NCBI GenBank assembly: GCA_024399065.1 | Contig: JAKSIB010000010.1 | Location: forward strand, 50,891 to 114,890 | Source of the DNA: Fibrobacter sp. | Lineage (GTDB): Bacteria; Fibrobacterota; Fibrobacteria; Fibrobacterales; Fibrobacteraceae | Length of the DNA: 64,000 bases | Direction: 5' to 3' | Shown here: positions 25,723-34,463 of the stretch, piece after piece | How positions within the stretch are numbered: position 1 is the first letter of the stretch | How the letters are laid out: each line of letters starts with the position of its first letter | The notes under the pieces: generated by a model | What the model saw: the letters and a program-made list of their open reading frames with translations, nothing else | What the model was told of the DNA's origin: nothing | The model's database searches: none | Position numbers and translations under genes: made by a program

Positions 25723-26586
25723 ATGAAGAAAATTAAGACCGCTACTCTCCAAGGAAAGTGGACTGGAGATACCAAGTCCAATAATGAATGGTACAAGGCC
25801 GAAGCTCTCAAGCTCAAGGGCCAGGGAATCGACATCCTCGTTCTCCCGGAAATGTTCCACACGCCCTACTTCCCGTTTGAAGAAAACGCTGATTTCTTTG
25901 ACATGGCCATCGAAAAAGATGACGTTATCGTCAAGGAATGGCAGGCAATCGCCAAGGAATTGAATGCGGTTGTAGTTTTCCCCTTCTTTGAAAAACGCGC
26001 CCGCGGAATCTACCACAACTCCGCCTTCGTCTTTGAACGTGACGGAAGCATTGCAGGTCTCTACCGCAAGAGCCACATTCCCGACGATCCCGCCTTCTAC
26101 GAAAAGTATTACTTCATCCCCGGCGACACCGGTTTTGAGCCCATCAAGACCTCCGCAGGTAAAATTGGCGTTCTCATTTGCTGGGATCAGTGGTTCCCCG
26201 AAGCAGCCCGCATCATGAGCCTGAAGGGTGCAGACCTTTTGATCTACCCCACCGCTATCGGCTGGATGAAATCTGAACCTGCAGAACTTTACCCCCGTCA
26301 GCAGGATAGCTGGACCACCGTCATGCGCGGCCACGCAATCGCCAACCGCACCTTCGTGCTTTCCGCCAACCGCATCGGTACCGAAGGCGAACTCACCTTC
26401 TGGGGCACAAGCTTTGTTGCAGCACCGGATGGCTACCTCATCAAGAAATGCGACACCGATTTTCTGGGCGCATCCATTGTTGAAATTGACTTGGGTGAAA
26501 CTGAATTCAATCGTCGCTGGTGGCCGCACTTCCGCGATCGCCGCGTAGACCTTTACGGCGACATCTTGAAAGTTTGGTGCGACTAG
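25723..26586 (+). CDS. aguB: N-carbamoylputrescine amidase
   Basis: A 287-residue nitrilase-superfamily enzyme. The catalytic triad is visible: Glu in LVLPEMFHTPYF, Lys in LYRKSHIPDDP, and Cys in LICWDQWFPEAAR. The WDQWFPE context is characteristic of N-carbamoylputrescine amidase. It releases ammonia and CO2 to give putrescine. The next gene, aguA, makes its substrate, so the two form the agmatine branch of polyamine synthesis. About 150 bases separate them. Confidence 0.93.
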   Translation: MKKIKTATLQGKWTGDTKSNNEWYKAEALKLKGQGIDILVLPEMFHTPYFPFEENADFFDMAIEKDDVIVKEWQAIAKELNAVVVFPFFEKRARGIYHNSAFVFERDGSIAGLYRKSHIPDDPAFYEKYYFIPGDTGFEPIKTSAGKIGVLICWDQWFPEAARIMSLKGADLLIYPTAIGWMKSEPAELYPRQQDSWTTVMRGHAIANRTFVLSANRIGTEGELTFWGTSFVAAPDGYLIKKCDTDFLGASIVEIDLGETEFNRRWWPHFRDRRVDLYGDILKVWCD

Positions 26587-26753
26587 GCTTCGCCAATTAC
26601 TATTTACGAATTATGAATTACGAAATTAATTAGGCGCCTATACAAAACTTGAAACTTTGTTTCTTAGTTGCCGTTATCCACTTTGTGGAATAGGCGCGAT
26701 TATATGTCTCATAATTCATACTTCATAACTCATAATTAAACCTGGTGTTTTTT
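26587..26753 (+). repeat. Structured AT-rich gap between aguB and aguA
   Basis: The gap holds ATTACGAATTATGAATTACG-like simple repeats at both ends, and between them an inverted repeat GCGCCTAT (26634-26641) with ATAGGCGC (26690-26697), enclosing a smaller hairpin TCCAC/GTGGA (26677-26689). A similar AATTATGAATTA run is at 53792-53816, so this is probably a dispersed non-coding element. Confidence 0.5.
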
Positions 26754-27776
26754 ATGGCAACATCTATTCGTTATCCCGCAGAATGGGAAGAACAGGAAGC
26801 CACTTGGCTGGCCTTCCCCCACAATAAGAAGAACTGGTACGGCGAACGTGGCGTAAACATTCGCAAGTTCTACATCAACCTCATCCGCACCATCAGTGAA
26901 TTCCAGCCGGTGAACGTCCTGGTTCCCAGCAAGAACTTCCTGACCTTCGAAGAAAAGTTCGCTATCGCAGACCGTCCCTTCCCGGTGAGCGTCATCTTTA
27001 TCAAGACCAACGACATCTGGATTCGTGACTACGGTCCGTTCTTCCTGAAGAAGGGCGACAAGACTGTGATTTCCCAAACCCAGTTCAACGCCTGGGGTGC
27101 CAAGTTCCCGCCGTGGAACCACGACGACAAGATTCCTGAAACCATCGCCGACGCTTTCGGCTACAAGATGGACAAGAGCGTTCCCTATATCTTTGAAGGC
27201 GGCGCTATTGAAGTGAATGGTGACGGTCTCGGCATTACCACTCTGGATTGCCTTATCGGCAAGAACCGTAACGCAGACAAGGATCTTTCCAAGGTCATCA
27301 AGGCTATCTGCAACGCATTCGGCCTCAGATCTTTGCTGGTCCTCCCCCACGGTCTCCACGGCGACCACACCGACGGCCACATCGACAACGTCGCACGTTT
27401 CGTTGCCAAGGATCGCGTGGTCATGTGCTGGGAAGATTCCAAGAAGAGTCCCAACACTCCGATCCTCGCCGAAGCAAAGCTCCTCATCGAAGAATTCATG
27501 AAGGCTCACTACGGCAAGAAGGCCAAGGTGGACACCTTGCCTCTCCCGCCCCAGCGCGTTCTTGACGACGGCCAAATCCTCCCCGCCAGCTACATGAACT
27601 ACATTCATGCCAACGGCGCTCTCATTTTCCCCAAGTACAAAAGCCCGAAGGACGCCATCGCACAGAAGTATTTCGAAAGCGTATTCCCCAAGTTGAAGGT
27701 TATCGGCATTGATTGCCGTACCGTGATTGAGGAAGGCGGCAGCCTGCACTGCATGAGCAAGCACGAAAGCAAATAA
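26754..27776 (+). CDS. aguA: Agmatine deiminase
   Basis: The ATG at 26754 is preferred to the GTG at 26745. The 340-residue protein matches the peptidyl-arginine/agmatine deiminase fold: WEEQEATWLAFP at the start, IWIRDYGPFF (Asp and Asp/Glu site), a GLHGDHTDGHIDN segment with the catalytic His, and the C-terminal nucleophile in GGSLHC. It turns agmatine into N-carbamoylputrescine, the substrate of the neighbouring aguB product. It ends at a strong bidirectional terminator. Confidence 0.94.
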   Translation: MATSIRYPAEWEEQEATWLAFPHNKKNWYGERGVNIRKFYINLIRTISEFQPVNVLVPSKNFLTFEEKFAIADRPFPVSVIFIKTNDIWIRDYGPFFLKKGDKTVISQTQFNAWGAKFPPWNHDDKIPETIADAFGYKMDKSVPYIFEGGAIEVNGDGLGITTLDCLIGKNRNADKDLSKVIKAICNAFGLRSLLVLPHGLHGDHTDGHIDNVARFVAKDRVVMCWEDSKKSPNTPILAEAKLLIEEFMKAHYGKKAKVDTLPLPPQRVLDDGQILPASYMNYIHANGALIFPKYKSPKDAIAQKYFESVFPKLKVIGIDCRTVIEEGGSLHCMSKHESK

Positions 27777-27778
27777 AA

Positions 27779-27810
27779 AAAGACCTCTCGAAAGAGAGGC
27801 TTTTTTTATA
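27779..27810. terminator. Bidirectional terminator between aguA and GGDEF gene
   Basis: Stem CCTCTC (27784-27789) with GAGAGG (27794-27799), GAAA loop, seven T on the plus strand and an equivalent T-run on the minus strand. Confidence 0.9.
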
Positions 27811-27849
27811 AACGTTTGCGAAAATTCTTCGTCGCAGTCTTAAATCCGA

Positions 27850-28968
27850 CTAGGGAACCTTACCCTTGTTTTCACGCATTTTGGTATGGATGGTGTTGAT
27901 GAAGCCATCGACGCCATGCACGCGCAAATCCTGCTGGGCAGAACCAATAGCCACAGCCAATTCATAAGGTGCATTAGACTTGGTGTTGAACTTTTCAAGA
28001 CTGATTTCAATAGCCTGAATGCAGGAATTCATTTCCGCATTGTTCTGAGTTTTGAGCAGCACAATAAATTCGTCACCGGAATAACGGAGGGGAACACCCA
28101 CGTCACCCATGGATTTCTGCAGAACCTTGGCCAAGTTTTTCAGGGCTTCGTCACCAACGGCATGGCCAAACCTTTCATTAATCACCTTAAGGCCCTTCAT
28201 GTTCAACATCAAGGCATTGATTACGGAATCTCGGCCCTGGGCCACGGATTTCAAATGATGGTCCAGATAAATTCGGTTGAAAAGACCCGTCAATCCATCC
28301 TTGAAAATCAAGTCGTTCTGCAAGGTGGTCAGCACACCAGCCATAGAAATAGCAAGGCTTGCTGCGATAGTGGAAACGCCGTAGAACATGGTCTGGGCGA
28401 AAGTGCCAATCATCAAAGGGAACAGGTAAACTCCAATGGGGAAAATTCTCAGCACGCCATTCTTGGATTTCTTCCAGAGGTAAACAACGATGCTATCCAA
28501 GGTAATCAAGTAATCCACACTGGTGTAAATCCAGTAGCCTCCATAACGATGGTAAAGGTTTTCTTCACTGATACTGAAAATGAACGGGTAGAACAAATTG
28601 ACAACAATACCCACAAGACCCAAGCCCACCACGGCCAAAAGAAAATTCAGATGTCCCTTGGAAATTCCGCCGCAGGCATACTTGGTCAAGAAGAACAGCC
28701 AAAGGAATGCGCAAAGCAGGTTGGAAACGTAGAGCCAGCTATCTCCGGCAATGGCCAAAATTCTGAGAGCGGAATTATTGATTCCGTCAATGGCAAAGAG
28801 GAGCGGGTCAATGGCGCAGCTGATCATCGTGAGGATGACCATGGCAAGCAAAGCTCTATTTTCAATGGATCTGGAGCGCAACAACCAGCGATTGCCAGCC
28901 AAAAGCACGGCAACCAGTACTACACCAAACCCATCTGCAATAAAAATGCTTGTCAAAGAACTTTCCAT
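27850..28968 (-). CDS. Membrane GGDEF-domain protein, probably catalytically degenerate
   Basis: The open frame starts at 29010, but a promoter (29022 to 28994) covers that start, so the ATG at 28968 with a GGCGGAT site is chosen, giving 372 residues. Six or so membrane helices fill the first ~205 residues. A GGDEF domain follows. Its signature loop reads SGDEF, and the usual DxDxFK metal motif reads LNMKGLKVINERFGH, with the metal-binding aspartate replaced by asparagine. This suggests a c-di-GMP-related sensor that binds rather than makes the nucleotide. The FGHAVGDEAL helix is intact. Confidence 0.8.
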   Translation of the reverse strand: MESSLTSIFIADGFGVVLVAVLLAGNRWLLRSRSIENRALLAMVILTMISCAIDPLLFAIDGINNSALRILAIAGDSWLYVSNLLCAFLWLFFLTKYACGGISKGHLNFLLAVVGLGLVGIVVNLFYPFIFSISEENLYHRYGGYWIYTSVDYLITLDSIVVYLWKKSKNGVLRIFPIGVYLFPLMIGTFAQTMFYGVSTIAASLAISMAGVLTTLQNDLIFKDGLTGLFNRIYLDHHLKSVAQGRDSVINALMLNMKGLKVINERFGHAVGDEALKNLAKVLQKSMGDVGVPLRYSGDEFIVLLKTQNNAEMNSCIQAIEISLEKFNTKSNAPYELAVAIGSAQQDLRVHGVDGFINTIHTKMRENKGKVP

Positions 28969-28993
28969 ATCATCCGCCAATATATTTGTAATT

Positions 28994-29022
28994 AATATAA
29001 ATTCCAGCATTCAATAAAACAA
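28994..29022 (-). promoter_or_regulatory. Sigma-70 promoter of the GGDEF gene
   Basis: On the minus strand: TTGTTT (29022-29017), a 17-base spacer, TATATT (28999-28994). The start of transcription would be near 28987, about 20 bases before the chosen ATG. Confidence 0.6.
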
Positions 29023-29033
29023 ATCTGGGTAGA

Positions 29034-29072
29034 CGAAACCCCGCCATTTGCGTGTTAATAGCGGGGTTTTTC
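29034..29072. terminator. Terminator downstream of the Mur ligase operon
   Basis: A 9-base stem, AAACCCCGC (29036-29044) with GCGGGGTTT (29061-29069). T-rich flank on the plus side; on the minus side the flank is weaker. By position it closes the leftward operon that ends at 29080. Confidence 0.65.
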
Positions 29073-29079
29073 GTGTAAA

Positions 29080-30528
29080 TCACTTGTTTTCCAAGAGTTT
29101 TTGGACGCTCTGGGCGAACTTCTCCAGACTGGGGTCGCGGGCGCCCATCAGGAGGATTGTGTCACCGGCCTTGGCGTCGGCGACCATGGCCTTGGCGCAT
29201 TCATCTCGATTTTCAATGTAGCGGGCATCTGAGCCAAGGGCCACCAGGTCGTTGGCCAGATCTCCGGCGGAGATGTCACGAACCACAGTACCGCCAGCGT
29301 AATAGATTTCGCTGAAGTACATGGAATCGGCGGCGCCATTTTCTGCTGCGGACTGTGCGCCGGCAGCTGCAGCGGAGGGATTGCGCAGAGCCTTGTTGAT
29401 GAATTCCACCAGGTCGTTACGGAGGAAACGGGTAGGGCCAAAACCATGAGGCTGGAACCAGGCGAGAACGCGGCCAGCGGTAAAGCTCTGGGCACTCTTG
29501 ATGCTGGCAGAAATCTTTGCGGGATTGTGTGCGAAGTCATCCACCAAGGTCACACCATTGAAGGTGCCGAGAATCTGATGACGGCGGAACACACCCGGGA
29601 AAGAGCTGAGGGCGTCCGCGCAAGTCCTAAGACTTACGCCGGCCTGCAACGCGGCAGCGGTTGCAGCCAGGGCATTTTCCATATTGTGGCGGCCCGGCAG
29701 CGGCACCGTAAACTTCACCAGTTCATTATTGTGGCGGCAGCGGAAAATGATGGATGGGCCTTCGGTGCGGAAGTCAATGCCCTGAACGCCCACATAGCTT
29801 TCAGTACCAAAATCGTTATGACGATCCTGGCTGAAAGGCTTTGCCAGCGGGTGGGCATCATTCACAATCAAAGTCTTGCCGTTATTCAAAATGTTGCTGC
29901 GGAACTTGCCGAAGATTTCCTGCAATTCGCTCATTTCCTTGTGGTCCTTGTCCACATTCAGAATGAGGCCTACTTCAGGTTCGTAACGGACCAAAGTTCC
30001 ATCGCTTTCGTCAGCTTCAACCACCAGCCATTCGCCGGAGCCGCTGACAGCGTTACCAATCTTGCCTTCCTTCTGCAAATTCACAAGGCCAGCGCCAGTC
30101 ATGACAGAAGGCTGCAAACCGGCGTACTGCAGAATGTGATAAATCATGGCAGTCACAGTGGACTTTCCGCTGGTACCGCTCACAGCAATAGTCTTTGCTT
30201 CCTTAGAAATCTTAGCCAGCATTTCACTGCGGTGCATTACGGCAACACCAAGTTCCTTGGCACGCTTCAAATCCGGATTAGTATCTTCGATGGCGGTACT
30301 GACCACCACGGCGGTCAAATCTGCGGAAACTCCGGAACCATCCTGGGCAAAGCACTTGACGCCACATTCTTCCAGTTGCTCCATGACGCGAGGCTTTTCA
30401 CAATTGCCTGCCAGGAATTCACCAAACTGACGGTCGGAACCGCGAACTTCAACACCGCGGCCAGACAAGTACTGGGCAATGGCACTCATGCCAACACCAG
30501 CTACACCGATAAAGAAATAAGATTCCAT
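29080..30528 (-). CDS. Mur ligase family protein (MurC-like) with unusual P-loop
   Basis: The 482-residue protein has the UDP-binding start FIGVAGVGMSAIAQYL, a Mur ligase ATP loop, EADESDGTL, and FRRHQILGTFNGVTLVDDFAHNP of the MurC/Mpl group. The ATP loop reads SGTSGKST, whereas MurC and Mpl normally have GTHGKT(T). An alanine-rich low-complexity insert (AAAAGAQSAAENGAADS) lies near residue 380. It joins an amino acid or peptide to a UDP-muramate-type substrate by inference. It ends an operon with rluD, lspA and a terpenoid synthase gene; there is no other peptidoglycan cluster here. It could be the only MurC or a paralogue. Confidence 0.8.
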   Translation of the reverse strand: MESYFFIGVAGVGMSAIAQYLSGRGVEVRGSDRQFGEFLAGNCEKPRVMEQLEECGVKCFAQDGSGVSADLTAVVVSTAIEDTNPDLKRAKELGVAVMHRSEMLAKISKEAKTIAVSGTSGKSTVTAMIYHILQYAGLQPSVMTGAGLVNLQKEGKIGNAVSGSGEWLVVEADESDGTLVRYEPEVGLILNVDKDHKEMSELQEIFGKFRSNILNNGKTLIVNDAHPLAKPFSQDRHNDFGTESYVGVQGIDFRTEGPSIIFRCRHNNELVKFTVPLPGRHNMENALAATAAALQAGVSLRTCADALSSFPGVFRRHQILGTFNGVTLVDDFAHNPAKISASIKSAQSFTAGRVLAWFQPHGFGPTRFLRNDLVEFINKALRNPSAAAAGAQSAAENGAADSMYFSEIYYAGGTVVRDISAGDLANDLVALGSDARYIENRDECAKAMVADAKAGDTILLMGARDPSLEKFAQSVQKLLENK

Positions 30529-30557
30529 AATTTGACGACTCCTGCGCCTTTCAAAAA

Positions 30558-31847
30558 TTAAAGCAAGTCCGGGTCGATGGTTGGTTCGTAACCGGGTTCC
30601 ACGAAGTCTTCCTTGGCGACACCCTTACGGCGGGCAGCTTTCATCTGCTTGATGAGCTTGCGTTCGGCAGCCTTGGCCTTGCGGGCGGCAGCACGTTCCT
30701 TGCGTTCAGCCAAACGTTCAGCACGAGTCTTACGTTCCTTGTAGGGGCAAGCCTCTTCCGGCATAAGGGCCAGGACTTCGTCGCTTTCATATTCGTCATC
30801 GAAGTCGTCGCCTTCGTCGTAATAACGCATTTCCGGATCCAGTTCATGGAATGCGGTTTCATCGTCATCGAACTTCGGAGCGTCTTCCGGGCATTCCTTC
30901 TTCAAGAGCTTCAGCACCTTGTCAAAAGACTTTTCCAGAGGAACCTTGAACTTCATCTTCTTGCCCGTTGTGGGGTGGATGAGTTCAATCTTTACAGCCT
31001 GCAAGAGCTGGGCCGGAGCAATTTCCAAAGCCTTTTCTGCATATTCACGCATCAAGGGCGATACGCGGTTCAAGCAGCCTTCGCGACCATCGTACAAAGG
31101 ATCGCCCACCACCGGGTGGCCCATGTAGCGGCTATGAACACGGATCTGGTGAGTACGGCCAGATTCCAACTGAAGTTCCAGCAAAGTAGCGAAGTTAAAG
31201 AACTTCTTGGCGGTGTAATGAGTACGGCTTTCCTTGCCGCCGTTCACCACAGCCATTTTCAAACGGTTCTTCGGGTTACGACCGATGGGCGCATCAATAG
31301 TACCTTCCAAGTCGCGAACGTGACCCCACACCAGAGCATTGTAAGTACGGTGCAGAGTACGGGTTTCCAACTGATGTGCCAGGTGACGGTGTGCGTTATC
31401 GTTCTTTGCCACCACCATCAAGCCCGGAGTATCCTTGTCCAGACGATGGACAATACCCGGACGGAGAGCGCCGTTCACCGTAGAAAGATTTTCCTTGAAG
31501 TGGTACAGAAGGCCATTGGCCAAGGTACCGTCCTTCACGCCGTTACCCGGATGTACCACCAAGTTGCGGGGCTTGTTGATGACCACGATGTCATCGTCTT
31601 CGTAAACGATGTCCAGAGGAATATCCTGAGGTTCCAAGGTGCTAGCTTCCTTTTCAGGAATTTCGCCGGCCACCACCACCATGCCTGTTTCCACACGGAA
31701 GTTCTTGGGAGTAGGAATACCACCCACCTTCACTTCGCCGGCAGCGATCATCTTCTGCACGTCGGTACGGGAAACATTTTCAAGAACGCCAACAAGGAAC
31801 TTGTCGATGCGTTCACCATTCTTCTTTTCGTCTACGATAAAATTCAT
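30558..31847 (-). CDS. rluD: RluD-family pseudouridine synthase with long charged tail
   Basis: Residues 1-60 form an S4 RNA-binding domain (ERIDKFLVGVL...). The catalytic domain follows, with the active-site aspartate in GIVHRLDKDTPGLMV and the RTHQIRVH motif. This is the RluA/RluD family, which makes pseudouridine in large-subunit rRNA. The 429-residue length exceeds the usual ~320: the extra ~100 residues start with an acidic stretch (DEGDDFDDEYESDE) and continue as a basic helix (ERLAERKERAAARKAKAAERK). The exact target is not fixed by sequence. It lies 29 bases after lspA. Confidence 0.88.
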   Translation of the reverse strand: MNFIVDEKKNGERIDKFLVGVLENVSRTDVQKMIAAGEVKVGGIPTPKNFRVETGMVVVAGEIPEKEASTLEPQDIPLDIVYEDDDIVVINKPRNLVVHPGNGVKDGTLANGLLYHFKENLSTVNGALRPGIVHRLDKDTPGLMVVAKNDNAHRHLAHQLETRTLHRTYNALVWGHVRDLEGTIDAPIGRNPKNRLKMAVVNGGKESRTHYTAKKFFNFATLLELQLESGRTHQIRVHSRYMGHPVVGDPLYDGREGCLNRVSPLMREYAEKALEIAPAQLLQAVKIELIHPTTGKKMKFKVPLEKSFDKVLKLLKKECPEDAPKFDDDETAFHELDPEMRYYDEGDDFDDEYESDEVLALMPEEACPYKERKTRAERLAERKERAAARKAKAAERKLIKQMKAARRKGVAKEDFVEPGYEPTIDPDLL

Positions 31848-31876
31848 AATAGCTTCGAGTTTATTTCGCTCTAAGG

Positions 31877-32515
31877 TTATTTGGATTCAGTCTTTTCAGC
31901 CTCGGCTTCTTCGGCGACTTTTTCAGATTCGTCAGCTGCACTCTTCGCAGCGTCCTTTTCAGCCTTCTTTGCGGCTTCTTCTTCCTTGATTTGCTTATGC
32001 AGTTTCTTCAGGATCACGGGAGAAAGAATCACCAGGGCAACGCCCACGGTCACAAAGGAATCCGCCACGTTGAAGGTGGGAAAACGGGTCATGATAAAGT
32101 CAGGGAAATCACAATCGATAAAGTCTACCACCATCTGCATGCGCATGCGGTCAATAAAGTTACCGATGGCGCCGCCAAAAATCATCACAATGCCAAGGCG
32201 GCTCAAGTAATCACGTTTGTCGATGCTCTTATAGAACCAGAACAACACCACTGCAGCCACAATGGAAATCAGCAGGAAGAAAACCCATGCCGGCAAGAAT
32301 GGCATCAGGTCCTGGGGACGGCTACTGAAGGCGGCACCCTTGTTGAACACCAACTGGAAACGGACCAATTCACCGACCACATTGATGACTTCGTGATTCT
32401 GTGCACCGGTATCGTTGGTGAAACGAGCCAAGGCCCAAAGCTTTGTAAGCTGGTCAGAGACAATGCTGAAAACGATGATCGCAATGTGAAAGGGCAATTT
32501 ATTATAAAACTTCAT
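31877..32515 (-). CDS. lspA: Lipoprotein signal peptidase with acidic-lysine tail
   Basis: A 212-residue protein with four membrane helices and the aspartyl-protease motifs of signal peptidase II: GGAIGNFIDR and FNVADSFVTVG carry the two catalytic aspartates, and VFNKGAAFS is the conserved periplasmic block. It cleaves lipoprotein signals at the inner membrane, fitting the many lipoproteins here. The last ~45 residues are an alanine/glutamate/lysine tail that standard LspA (about 165 residues) lacks. Its start overlaps the stop of the upstream gene by one base (TAATG). Confidence 0.94.
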   Translation of the reverse strand: MKFYNKLPFHIAIIVFSIVSDQLTKLWALARFTNDTGAQNHEVINVVGELVRFQLVFNKGAAFSSRPQDLMPFLPAWVFFLLISIVAAVVLFWFYKSIDKRDYLSRLGIVMIFGGAIGNFIDRMRMQMVVDFIDCDFPDFIMTRFPTFNVADSFVTVGVALVILSPVILKKLHKQIKEEEAAKKAEKDAAKSAADESEKVAEEAEAEKTESK

Positions 32516-33633
32516 TAGGGTCGAACCTCTTCAAATTTCTTGTCAATCCACTTGTCGCTGTAGAAATGAGCCATGGTAGATTTCACAATCTTCTTCACGG
32601 TGTCGCGGGTAATCTTCACCTTCTTATCAGAAGCGAAAATGGAGGAACCGTCGCCGATGAGCTTCATGTTCTCGGCAGCCATGAACAGCGGCCACAGGCA
32701 GAACAGGCGGGTGCGCATCTTGATGTTGGGAACAAGCTTGGTGTAGGCGATTGCATCGGCCAGATGATTCCAAGTCTTCTGCACCAGTTCGTTCATTACA
32801 GCGGCGCGACGCTTATCGAAGTCGGCCCGTTCTGCAGAACCTTCCCCAGGCAATTCTTCTGCAGGCTTGAACATATCATAGGAATGTTCAAAACCGTGGC
32901 GTCTGCAAATTTCTTCGGGAATAAAGCACACGCGGCGTTCGGAATCTTCGCGGCAGTCCTTCACGATGTTAGCCACCTGAAGGGCCAGACCGAAGCTCAC
33001 ATCAAGTTTCTGCATTTCAGCCTTGCGGGCAGCACCGATAAAGCAAGTGTCTGCGGCAAAAAGGTGAGTCAAAAGTTTCCCCACGATGCCAGCCACATAG
33101 TAGCAGTATTCGTCCAAGTCAGCTACCGATTCCAGAGTGAACCAGCCACTGCTCAATGCCGTTTCCTGACGGAGAGCAAACTTCGCCATGCCGCCGCACA
33201 TTTCAACCGTCACGTCACGAACAGGAGCCGCATACACCTCCGGCAATTCCTTCAACAGCGGAACCACCACATGGGTGTGCAAGCACAAATTCATATAAGG
33301 ATGTTCGGACTTGCGCCAGCTTTCGGGCAGGGAATTTTCAAAGGCTTCCACCGCCTCGTCGCGGAGTTCCGCAGTCCTGAAAATCTCGGCAAACTTATCC
33401 AGAACCACTTCCTTCTCAGAAGCCTTCATATCCGGATCGTCTTCCACTGTATCTGCAATTCGCAGATACAAGTAGGCGAGCAAAATGCTCTTGTGCAGTT
33501 TACCCTTCAGCACGTTGATGTTAAGCGCAAAAGTTCTGGAGACCTGAAGCAAAATCTCTTCGGCATAAGTCCAAGCCTTCTTGCCTTCGAGAACTGCCTC
33601 GCCCATCCCAACCTGGTCCAAAATATTAGCCAT
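32515..33633 (-). CDS. Squalene/phytoene synthase family protein
   Basis: The ATG at 33633 has a GGAG site; the open frame upstream overlaps the preceding gene. The 372-residue protein shows both aspartate-rich motifs of head-to-head prenyl synthases: DTVED near residue 62 and NIVKDCREDSERR near residue 222. It condenses two prenyl diphosphates to squalene or phytoene. No desaturase or squalene-hopene cyclase gene is nearby, so the end product is unknown. It belongs to the five-gene operon with lspA, rluD and the Mur ligase. Confidence 0.88.
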   Translation of the reverse strand: MANILDQVGMGEAVLEGKKAWTYAEEILLQVSRTFALNINVLKGKLHKSILLAYLYLRIADTVEDDPDMKASEKEVVLDKFAEIFRTAELRDEAVEAFENSLPESWRKSEHPYMNLCLHTHVVVPLLKELPEVYAAPVRDVTVEMCGGMAKFALRQETALSSGWFTLESVADLDEYCYYVAGIVGKLLTHLFAADTCFIGAARKAEMQKLDVSFGLALQVANIVKDCREDSERRVCFIPEEICRRHGFEHSYDMFKPAEELPGEGSAERADFDKRRAAVMNELVQKTWNHLADAIAYTKLVPNIKMRTRLFCLWPLFMAAENMKLIGDGSSIFASDKKVKITRDTVKKIVKSTMAHFYSDKWIDKKFEEVRP

Positions 33634-34186
33634 ACATTGTCTCCGCATAAATGTCGGGTGGAATCTTCTTTGTCTTGGCCATGGCATTCACGTACTTCCA
33701 CAGGCGACCGTGGGCTTCGGCATTTTTCAAGTTCTTTGCAAAATACCAAACGGTCCTGTTTTGAATGTCGGCCTCGTTTCTGAAGTTACCCTTGATATCA
33801 GATTCGTAACGAACCTTACGGTAAGCTAAAAAATAGGCGGAACGGTACAAGGCAACGGTTTTCTTCTTCGCCACGCTGCTCAGCACCAAGGTCAAAACCA
33901 GGAACAGGGGAATTTCGGCTAGAGCGTATTCCAAAGGCAGAACGTTCCACTTATTGAAAGCCCAGATGGAAGGCAAAACGGAAGAAACGGCCACGATCAG
34001 GGAAAAAGTCACGTCGCCAAGGAGCCAATACCCCTTGGATTTGGGGATAAAGACCCATTTTTGACCTTTTTTGAGCAATTTTTTCAGGTAAGTGGGATAA
34101 GAAACCCTATAGAACCAAAAAAACAAGCCTATCCAAAATAAAACAGGAACCCAAAACCAGTAATCCAAACTTGCGAAAATATCCAT
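33626..34186 (-). CDS. Small membrane protein, first gene of the lspA operon
   Basis: The ATG at 34186 is chosen over a TTG nine bases upstream; no strong ribosome site supports either. The 186-residue protein has a membrane helix near residues 8-28 and two more near 55-75 and 83-105, then a hydrophilic helical C-terminus. I recognise no family. Its stop overlaps the start of the squalene/phytoene synthase gene by 8 bases, so the two are coupled. The dnaA upstream region lies on its other side, so it is divergent to dnaA. Confidence 0.75.
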   Translation of the reverse strand: MDIFASLDYWFWVPVLFWIGLFFWFYRVSYPTYLKKLLKKGQKWVFIPKSKGYWLLGDVTFSLIVAVSSVLPSIWAFNKWNVLPLEYALAEIPLFLVLTLVLSSVAKKKTVALYRSAYFLAYRKVRYESDIKGNFRNEADIQNRTVWYFAKNLKNAEAHGRLWKYVNAMAKTKKIPPDIYAETMYG

Positions 34187-34199
34187 ATGGGCCAAATTT

Positions 34200-34440
34200 A
34201 GAAAAAACGTAAAAGGCCACTTATCAACAATTTGGTTTTAACCCCCAAATTGCCCCTAATGAGCCAAAATCGGCAATTTTGAACAAATGTCCTTTTTTAA
34301 CCCATTGATATTCAACTAGTTACGAAGAATGTAAACTTTTCTTTTACACAAACTTTTAACCCTTTTGGAACAAACTTATCAACAATTAAGCTAAATTTTC
34401 TATATTTGGTAGCCTAATTGTTGATAGACTTAGTGATGCC
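34200..34440 (+). promoter_or_regulatory. dnaA control region with DnaA-box-like sites (possible oriC)
   Basis: An AT-rich gap that contains three sequences close to the DnaA box: TTATCAACA at 34221-34229 and 34376-34384, and the reverse-strand TGTTGATAG at 34419-34427. The second overlaps the -35 position of a likely promoter whose TATATT is at 34401-34406, which suggests DnaA autoregulation. The stretch between them (about 34300-34370) is strongly AT-rich. Whether it is the replication origin cannot be told from this window. Confidence 0.5.
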
Positions 34441-34463
34441 ACTTCGTTGGCAAGGATGTGAAG

